Source of the DNA: CAIWHR01 sp963709525
GTDB lineage: Bacteria > Pseudomonadota > Gammaproteobacteria > Burkholderiales > Casimicrobiaceae
Length of the DNA stretch: 64,000 bases
NCBI GenBank assembly: GCA_963709525.1
Contig: CAVPXB010000021.1
Span: forward strand, 62,001 to 126,000
Direction of reading: 5' to 3'
The notes beneath the pieces were generated by a model that saw only the letters and a list, made by a program, of their open reading frames with translations, made no database searches and was not told the DNA's origin. Position 1 is the stretch's first letter. The number at the start of each line of letters is the position of its first letter. Positions 9,193 through 20,496 of the stretch are shown in pieces. Position numbers and translations under genes: made by a program.

Positions 9193-9441
9193 ATGAATTT
9201 CAAACCCCACAACCGTATCGAGAGGACGCTCGGCGCGGGCCTCGCCCTCGCGATCACGCTGGCCGGGCTCACCATTCTCGTCCACGGGTTCCTGCCGGGA
9301 AACGATGAGGCGCTGGTCGCGAAGCGGCAACATCTCGAGGCGACCTTCGAACGCCTGAACGTCGCGCGAGCCTTCGCCCAGGGCGAGGTCAAGCAAGCCG
9401 CAGCCGATGCGCTGACGCAGGCGCCGACGCAGACGCACTGA
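9193..9441 (+). CDS. Small single-pass membrane protein, unknown
   Basis: An 82-residue product beginning MNFKPHNRIERTLGAG, with one hydrophobic helix at about residues 14-34 (LALAITLAGLTILVHGF) and then a charged, Ala/Gln-rich helical tail. A GGAGG run sits about 6 bases before the ATG, a strong ribosome-binding site that supports real translation. I do not recognise a family. It stands alone between the MFS permease and the pyrophosphatase on the same strand. Possible roles such as a membrane anchor or stress peptide are guesses only. Confidence 0.6.
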   Translation: MNFKPHNRIERTLGAGLALAITLAGLTILVHGFLPGNDEALVAKRQHLEATFERLNVARAFAQGEVKQAAADALTQAPTQTH

Positions 9442-9767
9442 GGCTGTTGTCCGCACGGGGGCACGTCCGCCGGCGCGGCCGGCAGCCGGTCACTCGGCGC
9501 CGATCGAACGCAGCGCCAAGGTGAAGTTTCCGACCTGTCGATCGGCGATTTGTCGCACCGAGACAGTTATGGCGACCATGGGCACAGTGTCGTACGCATG
9601 CATGGCTGAGGCACGGATGCGAGCGAGATTGGGGCGTGCTCACGCAGCGTCATCGCGTTCGGTAGGATAATCGAGGCGACGCTTCCTGCGGTCTTGCATT
9701 TTGGGTTTTCCCGGACGGCTCGGAGCATCGAGCAATGCGCTTTCGGTTCGCCCCTGGGGGAACACTG
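9442..9767. other. Intergenic region before the membrane pyrophosphatase
   Basis: A 326-bp stretch with no convincing gene. A TAGGATAAT sequence near 9661-9669 could serve as a -10 region for the pyrophosphatase, but there is no good -35 at the right distance. No tRNA or strong hairpin was found. Confidence 0.4.
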
Positions 9768-12278
<2,511 letters not shown>

Positions 12279-12399
12279 CGGTAGGCAGTCCGCCGCGGCC
12301 TCGATATGATCGTCCGGACGCGAATCGTCTTCCTCCGCTCGTCGTCGCGGCATGGCCGGCAGAAGTTGAACGAAGTCGACACTTTGAAGGGGGCCCGGT

Positions 12400-13164
12400 A
12401 TGTCCATACATCTGTACTTCTCGCTGATTCCCGAGGCGCTGATCGCTTCCATGCTGCCGCCCGACCAGTTCGGGCAGTATTACGCGACGGGTCACAAGTT
12501 CAAGTCGAAGGGGCAGGCCGTATTCTTCGAAATCGACCCGTCGTACCGCCACGAATATTTCGACATCGATGGGTGCTACGCGCGCTGCGTGACCAAGCCG
12601 GATGGTTCGCCCAAGAACTCCATCTACATCTCGATGTATCGGGTGATGGAGCACCTTGCGATTGGCGCAGTCGGCAAGCTGTACCTGACCACGGCGATGG
12701 GTGCGACGCTGGAGCTCGCCCGCGGCAGCGGGCTTCCGCAGGCTGAGCGGGAACTGCACATGTACCAGGATCTGGGCCCGATCAACAGCCTGGTGGTGAG
12801 CCTCCTGGACCCGGCGACCTACTACGCCGACGTGACCACCAAGCCTTCCAAGTCATTCCATTTTCCCGGGATGTGCTTTGTCGAGCTCGAACTGGGCCCG
12901 CTCGCTCGCGACCCCGAAAACGGCCAGGAGGGCGATCTGCCGTATTCGTTCATGCAGCACCTGCGCGAAGCGTTGATGGAACTGACGCCGGGGTCGAAGC
13001 AGAACAAGCTCGTCCACCGCGTGCACTCGCTCGAGTTCCCGTTTCGGATGGTCAAGAACGGCTTTTACATGGGCATCGGCCCCGAACTCGTCTACTACCC
13101 GATGCTCGCGCAGGCCGTGCTCAGGAAGGATTACAGCAACTGGTGGCGCTCGGCCAACATGTAG
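12400..13164 (+). CDS. Conserved-looking hypothetical protein downstream of the pyrophosphatase
   Basis: A soluble 254-residue protein with no signal peptide or membrane helix. It starts MSIHLYFSLIPEALIASMLPP and is rich in aromatic residues, with Tyr/His-rich segments (PSYRHEYFDIDGCYARC) and the ending DYSNWWRSANM. A purine-rich GAAGGGGG lies about 8 bases before ATG 12400. It begins 121 bp after the pyrophosphatase on the same strand with no obvious terminator between, so co-transcription is likely. I do not recognise the family, and codon use looks like its neighbours. Confidence 0.75.
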   Translation: MSIHLYFSLIPEALIASMLPPDQFGQYYATGHKFKSKGQAVFFEIDPSYRHEYFDIDGCYARCVTKPDGSPKNSIYISMYRVMEHLAIGAVGKLYLTTAMGATLELARGSGLPQAERELHMYQDLGPINSLVVSLLDPATYYADVTTKPSKSFHFPGMCFVELELGPLARDPENGQEGDLPYSFMQHLREALMELTPGSKQNKLVHRVHSLEFPFRMVKNGFYMGIGPELVYYPMLAQAVLRKDYSNWWRSANM

Positions 13165-13181
13165 GCATCCAGGCGAGTACG

Positions 13182-13532
13182 TTGCTCCGGGCCATCAGCT
13201 ACCAGCTGCAGATCGAAATCCCGCGATCGCTGCGCTGCACGATCGGTCGTCTGGGCGAATTCGATTTTCCGGCGGGCCGCTACGTGTACACGGGATCCGC
13301 CAGGCGCGGGCTCGAGGCACGCATTGCGCGCCACCTCCGGTCCGAAAAGACGCTGCGCTGGCACATCGACTACCTGCTCGCTGCGCCGGGAGTGCGCGTC
13401 ATCGACGTGATCCGGTCGCGGCGCGGCGAATGTGCGTTGAATCGCGCGGTGCCGGGGAGCGTTCCGGTCCCCCGTTTTGGCGCGTCGGATTGCGGCGCCG
13501 GTTGCGTCGCCCACCTCAAGTACCTGGGCTGA
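13182..13532 (+). CDS. DUF123 / GIY-YIG-like (Uri superfamily) protein
   Basis: The product contains the DUF123 signature: IGRLGEFDFPAGRYVYTGSA, then HLRSEKTLRWHIDYLL and the terminal PRFGASDCGAGC-HL. This family is distantly related to GIY-YIG nucleases (here YVYTGSA) and is often annotated as a Uri-type endonuclease, but the enzymatic role in bacteria is unproven. No in-frame ATG exists; TTG 13182 gives 116 residues and a start a few residues before the first strand, which fits single-domain members. The reading frame remains open upstream across the end of the previous gene, so the exact start is uncertain. Confidence 0.8.
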   Translation: MLRAISYQLQIEIPRSLRCTIGRLGEFDFPAGRYVYTGSARRGLEARIARHLRSEKTLRWHIDYLLAAPGVRVIDVIRSRRGECALNRAVPGSVPVPRFGASDCGAGCVAHLKYLG

Positions 13533-13636
13533 TCGAGTATTGGCTATCGAGCGCGTTGAGGTTGCATGCGTTGCTGCCGGAGCGCCGAGCCGGACGGGTC
13601 GAGATTGCCGAGGTCAACCGGCGCTTCGCCACGACC

Positions 13637-14863
13637 TCAATCGAGAACGTGCGACACCAATCCGTCGGCGAGCTTGGGCTCGAACCAGGTCGACTTGGGC
13701 GGCATCACCTGATGGCTGTCGGCCACCGCCATCAGGTCGTCCATGCTGGTGGCGTGCATCGCAAAGGCGACCGCCATCTCGCCCGAGTCCACGCGCCGCT
13801 CGAGTTCGGCGAGGCCGCGGATGCCGCCGATGAAATCGATGCGCTTGTCGCGACGCAGATCGGTGATGCCGAGCACGGGACCCAGCAGATGGTCGGACAG
13901 CAGGCTCACGTCGAGACGCGCGACAGGGTCCTGCACGGGCACGAACTCCGGTTTGATGGCGACGGAAAACCAGCGGCCGGGCAGATAGAGTCCGCAGGCA
14001 CCGGCGTGCGCCGGATGCACGGCGTGACGGGATGGCGTCACCGTGTGGCGTTCGGCCACGCGGGCGAGAAAGCCCGCCTCGTCCTGCCCGTGCAAGTCCT
14101 TGACCACTCGGTTGTAGTCCATGATCTTCATCTGGTGGTGCGGAAAGATCACGGCCAGGAAGTAGTCGGTCATCGTCTCCGTCGCGCCGCGTCGCGCGGT
14201 CGCGACCCGCGATGCGGCCGCGGAACGATGGTGCCCGTCGGCGATGTAGAGCGCGGGCATGGCCGCGAAGGCTGCCGTGATGCGCTCGATCGCCGCCGTC
14301 TCGCGCACGCTCCAGAGCGTGTGGCCGACTCCGTCGGCCGCGGTAAGGTCGGCGTCGGGCGCGCCGGCGGTCGCCTCTTTGATCAAGGCGTCGGCCTGCG
14401 GTGCTTGCGGATAGGCGAGCAGGACGGGGCCGGTCTGCGCGTTCAGCGCTTCGATCTGCCGTACGCGGTCGTCTTCCTTGTCGGGGCGGGTGAACTCGTG
14501 CCTGCGGATGCGGTTGGCATCGTAGGCTGCCACGGATGCGGCCGCGACGAGGCCGGTCTGCACGTGGTCACCCATCGTCAGCCGATAGGCGTAGTAGCAC
14601 GGCTGTACGTCGCGCGCGAGTATGCCGGCGTCCTGCATGTGCGCAAGGTTCTCCGCCGCCTTCGCGTAGACCGCGGGTGAATGGATGTCGATGCCTGCCG
14701 GAAGGTCGATCTCCGGCTTGGAAATGTGCAGAAACGACCACGGCTTGCCGGCGACCATCGCGCGGGCTTCTGCGCTCGAAAGGACGTCATAGGGCGGGGC
14801 TGCCACGGCGGCAGCATGGCCCGGCGTAGGACGCAAGCCGCGAAAGGGAAGGATCAGCGGCAT
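13637..14863 (-). CDS. DUF1015 family protein
   Basis: A 408-residue soluble protein matching DUF1015: it begins MPLILPFRGLRPTPG, followed by AAPPYDVLSSAEAR, NPA-like FLHISKPEIDLP, YYAYRL, the conserved YIADGHHRSAAA in the middle, and DYNRVVKDL. The family is widespread in bacteria and its biochemical function is unknown; the ADGHHR segment is the most conserved part and looks like an active site. It is read leftwards, convergent with the DUF123 gene, and its start lies 45 bp from the end of purT on the same strand. Confidence 0.88.
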   Translation of the reverse strand: MPLILPFRGLRPTPGHAAAVAAPPYDVLSSAEARAMVAGKPWSFLHISKPEIDLPAGIDIHSPAVYAKAAENLAHMQDAGILARDVQPCYYAYRLTMGDHVQTGLVAAASVAAYDANRIRRHEFTRPDKEDDRVRQIEALNAQTGPVLLAYPQAPQADALIKEATAGAPDADLTAADGVGHTLWSVRETAAIERITAAFAAMPALYIADGHHRSAAASRVATARRGATETMTDYFLAVIFPHHQMKIMDYNRVVKDLHGQDEAGFLARVAERHTVTPSRHAVHPAHAGACGLYLPGRWFSVAIKPEFVPVQDPVARLDVSLLSDHLLGPVLGITDLRRDKRIDFIGGIRGLAELERRVDSGEMAVAFAMHATSMDDLMAVADSHQVMPPKSTWFEPKLADGLVSHVLD

Positions 14864-14908
14864 GGCCGAATCGGGATCGTCATCAGGATCGCGCCGGAGC
14901 CCTGGCGG

Positions 14909-16106
14909 TCAGCTACGCGGCTTCACTCGGCCGGCGCATTCCCTGGCGCGCGCACGCGCCGTGTCGATATCGGGTCCGGTGGCGAGGGCCACGCCCATCC
15001 GGCGCTTCTCGTAGGCCTCCGGCTTGCCGAACAGGCGCAGGTCGGATTCCGGTACCTCGAGTGCGCGGTCAACGTCATCAAAGCGCACGGCGCGGGCTTC
15101 GATGCCGCCATAGATCACCGCCGAGCGCACCGGCGCAGCGCTGGCGCACGTCGACCGGCAAGCCGAGGATGGCGCGTGCGTGCAGGTCGAACTCGTTCTG
15201 CGCCTGCGTGCACATCGTCACCATGCCGGTGTCGTGGGGGCGCGGGCTTACTTCGGAGAACCAGACGTGATCGCCCTTGATGAACAGCTCGACGCCGAAA
15301 ATGCCGCGGCCGCCCAGGCGTCGGTGACCTTGGTCGCAATGTCGCGCGCATTCTTCCGCGCCTTGGGCGACATCGGTTGCGGCTGCCAGGATTCGACGTA
15401 GTCGCCGCTGACCTGCAGGTGGCCGATGGGCTCGCAGAAGGAGGTCCCCACCGCCCTTGCCGTCGCTGGCGCGCACGGTGAGCAACGTGATCTCGTAGTC
15501 GAAGTCGATGAATCCCTCGACGATGACGCGGCTGCCGGTGACGCGGCCGCGCTCTCGGCGTAGTCCCAGGCGCTAGCGATGTCCGCTTCGGTCTGCAACA
15601 GCGACTGGCCCTTGCCGGAGGAGGACATCACCGGCTTGACGAGGCAGGGATAGCCGATGCCCTGCGTCGCCGATGGCAGCCTGCAGCTCTTCGAGGCTGT
15701 CGGCGAAGCGATACGGCGAAGTCGGGAGGCCCAGCTCCTCGGCGGCGAGCCGCCGGATGCCCTCGCGGTTCATCGTGAGCTGCACGGCACGAGCGCTGGG
15801 CACGATCTGGGCGAGGCCTTCGCGCTCGACGGCGGCCAGCACGTCGGTGGCGATGGCCTCGATCTCGGGCACGATGATCTGCGGCTTCTCCTGTTCGATC
15901 AGGCGCTTCAAGGCCGCCGCATCGGTCATCGCGATCACGTGGGCGCGATGGGCAACCTGATGGCCCGGCGCATTGGCATAGCGATCGACGGCAATGACCT
16001 CGACCCCCAGGCGCTGCAGGGCGATGATGATTTCCTTGCCGAGTTCGCCGCTGCCGAGCAGCATCACCCGGGTCGCGGAGGGAGAGTGGGGGGTACCGAT
16101 GTACAT
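14909..16106 (-). pseudogene. purT: Formate-dependent GAR transformylase PurT, five single-base frameshifts
   Basis: PurT is the ATP-grasp enzyme that uses formate and ATP to formylate GAR in purine synthesis. The start (ATG 16106) gives MYIGTPHSPSATRVMLLGSGELGKE, and family motifs continue to the end: SSSGKGQS, CEPIGHLQVSGDYVESWQP, GIFGVELFIKGD, FSEVSPRPHDTGMVT, LFGKPEAYEKRRMGVALA. The frame breaks near 15661 (+1), 15546 (-1), 15447 (+1), 15317 (-1) and 15125 (+1). Correcting them yields 398 residues, the normal PurT length, with no in-frame stop or missing motif. That pattern favours sequencing error over decay, but as written the gene cannot make a full protein. Confidence 0.85.
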
Positions 16107-16355
16107 AGGCAAAGGGTCGATCGCGGTCGGCGCGACTGCCCGTCAGTCAAGTGATGAAGCGGCCATTCTAGCAGCCATCGGCGACAAATGCTGCGGTGCA
16201 CAGAATTGCCAGGGGGGCCATCTAACATCATGTTTTGTTGAGAGGTTCGTGTCTCGTTCCGCCTGGTCCGAAGCCGGAGGTACCACCGGGACACGCGCAA
16301 ATTCGACGCCCGCGTTGCAGCGGCGCCGCCATTACGGAGGTCCCGGCCTCCCGGG

Positions 16356-18691
16356 TCAGCGTTTCGATCGGCCCGCCTTCGGCCGCCCGCCGCCGGCCAG
16401 CGGCTCCGTGAACCGGGGGCGGTCAGTTGTTTCGCCGGGGGCAGCTTCCTCGGCCAGGCTGAAGTCGATCTTCGCAGTTTCGAGATCGACGCGCGCAACC
16501 TTGACCCGAACCCGCCCCGCGAGTTGATAGACGCGCCCCCCGCGCTCCCCGATCAGCGCGCGACGCGCGGCATCGAAGTGGAAGTAGTCGCGACCCAATT
16601 CGGTCACGTGGACGAGGCCGTCGATATTGAGTTCGTCGAGGGTCACGAACATGCCGAAGCTCGTCACGCCGCTGATGGTGCCGTCGAAGGTCTCGCCCAC
16701 CTTGTCCTGCATGAAATAGCACTTGAGCCAGTTGGTGACGTCGCGCGTCGCGTCGTCGGCCCGGCGCTCGGTCAGCGAGCAGTGCACGCCGAGGTCGGCC
16801 CAGCCCATGCCTGCGGGCAGGTAGACGCTGCCCGCCAGCACCGCCTTGATCGCGCGGTGGACGAGGAGATCGGGGTAGCGGCGGATCGGCGAGGTGAAGT
16901 GCGCATAGGCCTCGTAGGACAGTCCGAAATGGCCGACGTTGTCCGGGCGGTACTGCGCCTGCTGCAGCGAGCGCAGCAGCACCGTTTGCAACAGCGCGAA
17001 GTCGGGACGTTCCTTGATCGACAGCAGAAGCTTTGCGTAGTCGGTGGCGGTGGGATCGTCGCCGCCCGGAAGCGACAGCGCGCAACTGGCGAGGAAATCC
17101 TTCAGGCTGGCGAGCTTCTCCGGCGTCGGACCTTCGTGCACGCGGTAGAGCGCGGGATGCTTGTGCGCGGCGAGGAACTCCGCCGTACAGACGTTCGCCG
17201 CCAGCATGCATTCCTCGATCAGCCGGTGGGCGTCGTTGCGGACGACGGGCACGACGCGGACGATCTTGCCCTGCACGTCGAACTCGAGCTGCATTTCGAC
17301 GGTGTCGAAATCGATGGCGCCGCGCGCTTCGCGCGCCGTCTTCAGCACCTTGTACAGCGCGTACAGGTGCGGCGAGCTGCGGCACGAGCGCCTTCGCTTC
17401 GGGAGGGGCGGATTTCGGTTCGGACAGCCAGTTCCACACCTGCGTGTAGGTGAGCCGCGCCCGCGAGTGCATGACGGCGGGATAGAACTTGTATTGCGCG
17501 ATCGCGCCGGTGGCGGCCACCGTCATCTCGCAAACCATGCACAGCCGGTCGACGTCCGGTTTGAGCGAACACAGCTCGTTCGACAGCGCCTCCGGGAGCA
17601 TCGGGATCACCCGCCGCGGGAAGTAGACCGACGTGCCGCGTTCGCGCGCATCGCGGTCGATCGGATCGCCATCTCGCACGTAGCGCGAGACGTCGGCGAT
17701 GGCGACGAGCAGCCGGTAGCCGCGGCCCTTCTTCTCGCAATAGACCGCGTCGTCGAAGTCCTTCGCCGTTTCGCCGTCGATGGTGACGAGCGGCAGGTCC
17801 CGGATGTCGACGCGTCCCGCGCAGTCGTCGTCGTTGACGGTCGTGGGAAGCTTGCCGGCCTGCTTGCGCGCGGCTGCGGAAAATTCGTGCGGCAACTCGT
17901 GCTTGCGCAGCGCGATCTCGATTTCCATGCCCGGGTCGGTGTAGGTGCCCAGCACCTCGATCACGCGCGCGATGGCTTCCCGCTGCGACGACGGTTGCTC
18001 GACGATTTCGACCACGACGACATCGCCGGACTTGGCCTTGCCGCGCTCCTTCGGCGGCACCAGCAGATCCTGGTTGATGCGCCGGTTTTCGGCGACGACG
18101 AACGCGATGCCGTGCTCGTCGTAGAGGCGGCCGACGATGGTGCGGTTGGCGCGCTCGAGGACGTCGATGACCTCTCCCTCGGGTCGGCCGCGACGGTCGA
18201 TGCCGGTCTTGCGCACGGTGACGCGATCGCCGTGCAGCGCCTTGTGCATCTCGCGCGCATTGAGGAAGACGTCGGCGCTGCCGTCCTCGGGCACCAGGAA
18301 GCCGTAGCCGTCCGGATGACCCTGCACGACGCCGGTGATGAAATCGAGCTTGGCGACGACGCAAAGCTCGCCCTTGCGGTTCATCAGCAGCTGGCCGTCG
18401 CGCTGCATCGCCGCAAGCCGGCCGGAAAAGGCTTCGCGCGCGCGGCGATCGACCGCCATCGCCCGCACCAGTTCGTCGGGGGGCAAGGGCACGCCGGCGT
18501 CGGTCAAGGCTTCGAGGATGGCCACGCGTGACGGCAGCAACGCGGGGTCGAGGTCGTCGCGGCGCCGGCGCGGGGCCGGCGCGTCAGCGTCGATTGCGGG
18601 CGAGGCGGCCTGCGCGATCGTGCGCCGGGGCAGCGGCCTTGACTGCGGAGCTGCGTCGCGCGGATTTCTTGACAGGGGTTTGTTTTGACAA
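16356..18691 (-). CDS. rnr: Ribonuclease R, two single-base frameshifts
   Basis: RNase R is the processive 3'-5' exoribonuclease that degrades structured RNA. Visible domains: N-terminal winged helix (LPSRVAILEALTDAGVPLP), cold-shock domains (HPDGYGFLVPEDGSADVFL), the RNB catalytic region (TIDGETAKDFDDAV, with the metal-binding aspartates) and a C-terminal S1 domain (GTISGVTSFGMFVTL). Two extra bases break the frame, near 18628 (a GGGG run) and near 17366. Removing both gives 777 residues, normal for the family, starting at TTG 18691 with a Lys/Arg-rich leader (SKQTPVKKSARR). No Shine-Dalgarno is visible before that TTG. It is head-to-head with tRNA-Leu, and its start codon overlaps the tRNA -35 box. 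Confidence 0.88.
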
Positions 18692-18713
18692 GTTTGTTGG
18701 GTAAAAGTAAAAT
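18685..18713 (+). promoter_or_regulatory. Promoter of tRNA-Leu
   Basis: A perfect -35 TTGACA (18685-18690), 17-bp spacer, and -10 TAAAAT (18708-18713), 22 bases before the tRNA. A second TTGACA at 18669-18674 has no matching -10. This is the strongest consensus promoter in the window, as expected for a stable RNA gene. Confidence 0.88.
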
Positions 18714-18735
18714 TATCGATTGTGCAGTTGCAGTT

Positions 18736-18822
18736 GCCCAGGTGGCGGAATTGGTAGACGCACCAGGTTCAGGTCCTGGCGGTGGCAACACTGTGGGGGT
18801 TCGAGTCCCTTCCTGGGCACCA
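18736..18822 (+). tRNA. tRNA-Leu (anticodon CAG)
   Basis: An 87-nt class II tRNA. The acceptor stem pairs GCCCAGG with CCTGGGC, followed by encoded ACCA. The D arm contains GGCGGAATTGGTAGACGC, the anticodon stem-loop is CCAGG-TTCAGGT-CCTGG with anticodon CAG, the long variable arm is CGGTGGCAACACTGTG, and the T arm is GGGGGTTCGAGTCCCTTC. It reads CTG leucine codons, the main leucine codon of this GC-rich genome. Confidence 0.98.
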
Positions 18823-18838
18823 TCGAATTGCACACGTT

Positions 18839-18863
18839 CAACAGGCGCTTCGGGCGCCTGTTG
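18839..18863 (+). terminator. Terminator of tRNA-Leu
   Basis: Perfect 10-bp stem CAACAGGCGC (18839-18848) / GCGCCTGTTG (18854-18863) closed by TTCGG, 16 nt after the tRNA 3' end. The following bases, CGCTCTT, are only mildly T-rich. Confidence 0.8.
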
Positions 18864-18985
18864 CGCTCTTGGGATCCGAAACCGCCGCCCACGCCCGCGC
18901 TTACTATACGCCGCCGGACCGTGCCGTTGCGAGGCCGGGACGGTGGGAGGGCCTTCAGGCCCGAATGCATGGGTGCGACAGCGAT

Positions 18986-19009
18986 TCGCGGCTGAAGCCG
19001 CTCCTACAA
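18986..19009. repeat. REP-type extragenic palindromic sequence
   Basis: On the minus strand the element reads TGTAGGAGCGGCTTCAGCCG followed by CGA, with AGCGGCT/AGCCGC pairing. This matches the REP-like repeat common in many gamma- and betaproteobacterial genomes. It overlaps the stop codon of the aminotransferase gene. I see only one copy in the window. Confidence 0.7.
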
Positions 19010-20185
19010 CCGCCCATGCACTGCGAGCCTGCGCAGCCTTCGCGCGGCGTCCTGCAGGGTTTCGTCGCGCTTGGCGAAGCAGAAGCGGATCACGCGCTGG
19101 TCGGTGCCGTCCTGATAGAACGCGGACAGCGGAATCGTTGCCACGCCGACTTCGCTGACCAGGCGCCGGGCAAACGCGTCTGCCGGCTCGTCGCTGACGC
19201 GGTGGTATCGGGCCAACAGAAAATAGCTGCCTGCGCAGGGCAGGGCCTCGAGCGGCGTATCGGCGAGCGCATCGCGCAACAGGTCGCGCTTGCGGGCGAA
19301 GAACGCAGGCAGTTCCTCGTAGCGCGCGGGCTCGCGCAGGAATGCGGCCAGCGCGTGCTGCATCGGCGCGTTGACGGTGAATACCGTGAACTGGTGGACG
19401 CGCCGGATCTCGGCGCTGATCGCCTGGGGCGCCAGCGCGTAGCCGACCTTCCAGCCGGTGGCGTGAAAGGTCTTGCCGAAGGAGCCGATGACGATGCTGC
19501 GCGCGGCGAGTTCGTCGTGGCGCGCGAGACTCTGGTGCTGCGCGCCGTCGTAGACCATGTGCTCATACGCCTCGTCGCTGATGATCACGATGTCGGTGCC
19601 GCGCGTGAGCGCCGCCAGCGCATCGAGATCCGCGGGCGCCAGGACGCTGGTGCCCGGATTGTTGGGCGTGTTGACGACGATGAGGCGCGTGCGCGGCGTG
19701 ATGGCCTGGCGCAGCGCCACCCAGTCGATGCGGAAATCGGGAAAGCCGAGCGGCAGCGTCACGGGCGTGGCTCCCGCCAGGCGCACCGCGGGCACGTAGC
19801 TGTCGTAGGCGGGCTCGAACACGATGACCTCGTCGCCGGCGTGCGCAAGGGCGCCGATCGAGGTGAAGATCGCCTGCGTCGCGCCGGTGGTGACGGTGAC
19901 CTCGTGCTGCGGGTCGTAGCTGCGCCCGTACAGGCGCAGCACCTTGGCGGCGATCGCTTCGCGCAGCGCGAGCACGCCCGGCATCAGCGGATACTGGTTG
20001 TGCCCGGCTTTCATCGCCGCCGTGACGAGGTCGATCAGCGCGGGGTCGATCGGGTAGTCGGGAAATCCCTGACCCAGGTTGACCGCGCCGTGCTGCTGCG
20101 CGAGCGCGGACATCAGGGTGAAGATCGTCGTGCCGGTGGCGGGAAGCTTGGAGCGAATCGAGGGGTTCGTGACTGGGCTGGTCAT
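19004..20185 (-). CDS. PLP-dependent aminotransferase, methionine/kynurenine type (YbdL-like)
   Basis: A fold-type I class I/II aminotransferase of 393 residues. Visible features: the N-terminal GTTIFTLMSALAQQHGAVNLGQGFPDY typical of the YbdL/kynurenine aminotransferase subgroup (GQGFPD), NTPNNPGT, SDEAYEHMVYDGAQH, the PLP lysine in GSFGKTFHATGWKVGY, and FCFAKRDETL near the end. Members of this subgroup prefer methionine or aromatic amino acids; the exact substrate is not certain. ATG 20185 is the natural start (MTSPVTNPS); the open frame continues upstream without similarity. The last residue and stop (TTG TAG) lie inside a REP-type repeat. Confidence 0.9.
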   Translation of the reverse strand: MTSPVTNPSIRSKLPATGTTIFTLMSALAQQHGAVNLGQGFPDYPIDPALIDLVTAAMKAGHNQYPLMPGVLALREAIAAKVLRLYGRSYDPQHEVTVTTGATQAIFTSIGALAHAGDEVIVFEPAYDSYVPAVRLAGATPVTLPLGFPDFRIDWVALRQAITPRTRLIVVNTPNNPGTSVLAPADLDALAALTRGTDIVIISDEAYEHMVYDGAQHQSLARHDELAARSIVIGSFGKTFHATGWKVGYALAPQAISAEIRRVHQFTVFTVNAPMQHALAAFLREPARYEELPAFFARKRDLLRDALADTPLEALPCAGSYFLLARYHRVSDEPADAFARRLVSEVGVATIPLSAFYQDGTDQRVIRFCFAKRDETLQDAARRLRRLAVHGRL

Positions 20186-20496
20186 GGCGAATGATGGTGG
20201 CGTCGGCGCACGGTCGCGGCTCGAACGGGCAAGTGTCGGGACCGCATGGGATCCCGAATCGGGAATTGTCGCAGAGTGCTGCGGCAAAAGCGCATGACTC
20301 GCGTTTTTCAACGTTGTCGTTACGCAACGCTGCCCCTCGCAGGGCGATGAGCGATGCGCCCCTGTAGCGCGAAGCGTTGATGATCGGGGGTATGCTTGGC
20401 AACGGACGCAACAGTCCAGATCCGGTCTGGCGGAACCGCAGGGACAACGCTCTGCCACCGGCCGTTACAACCCAGGACAGGAACCCGGAGTCGCGT
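20186..20496. other. Divergent intergenic region between aminotransferase and H1-like gene
   Basis: A 311-bp region carrying the start regions of two divergent genes. No consensus promoter stands out. On the minus strand at 20410-20458 a short open segment reads AERCPCGSARPDLDCC, which resembles a SEC-C zinc motif, but nothing around it continues such a protein. Confidence 0.4.

Noticed and set aside
18669..18674. Second TTGACA upstream of tRNA-Leu as an additional promoter
   Set aside because: No -10-like hexamer lies at 16-18 bp; the downstream copy has a perfect partner.
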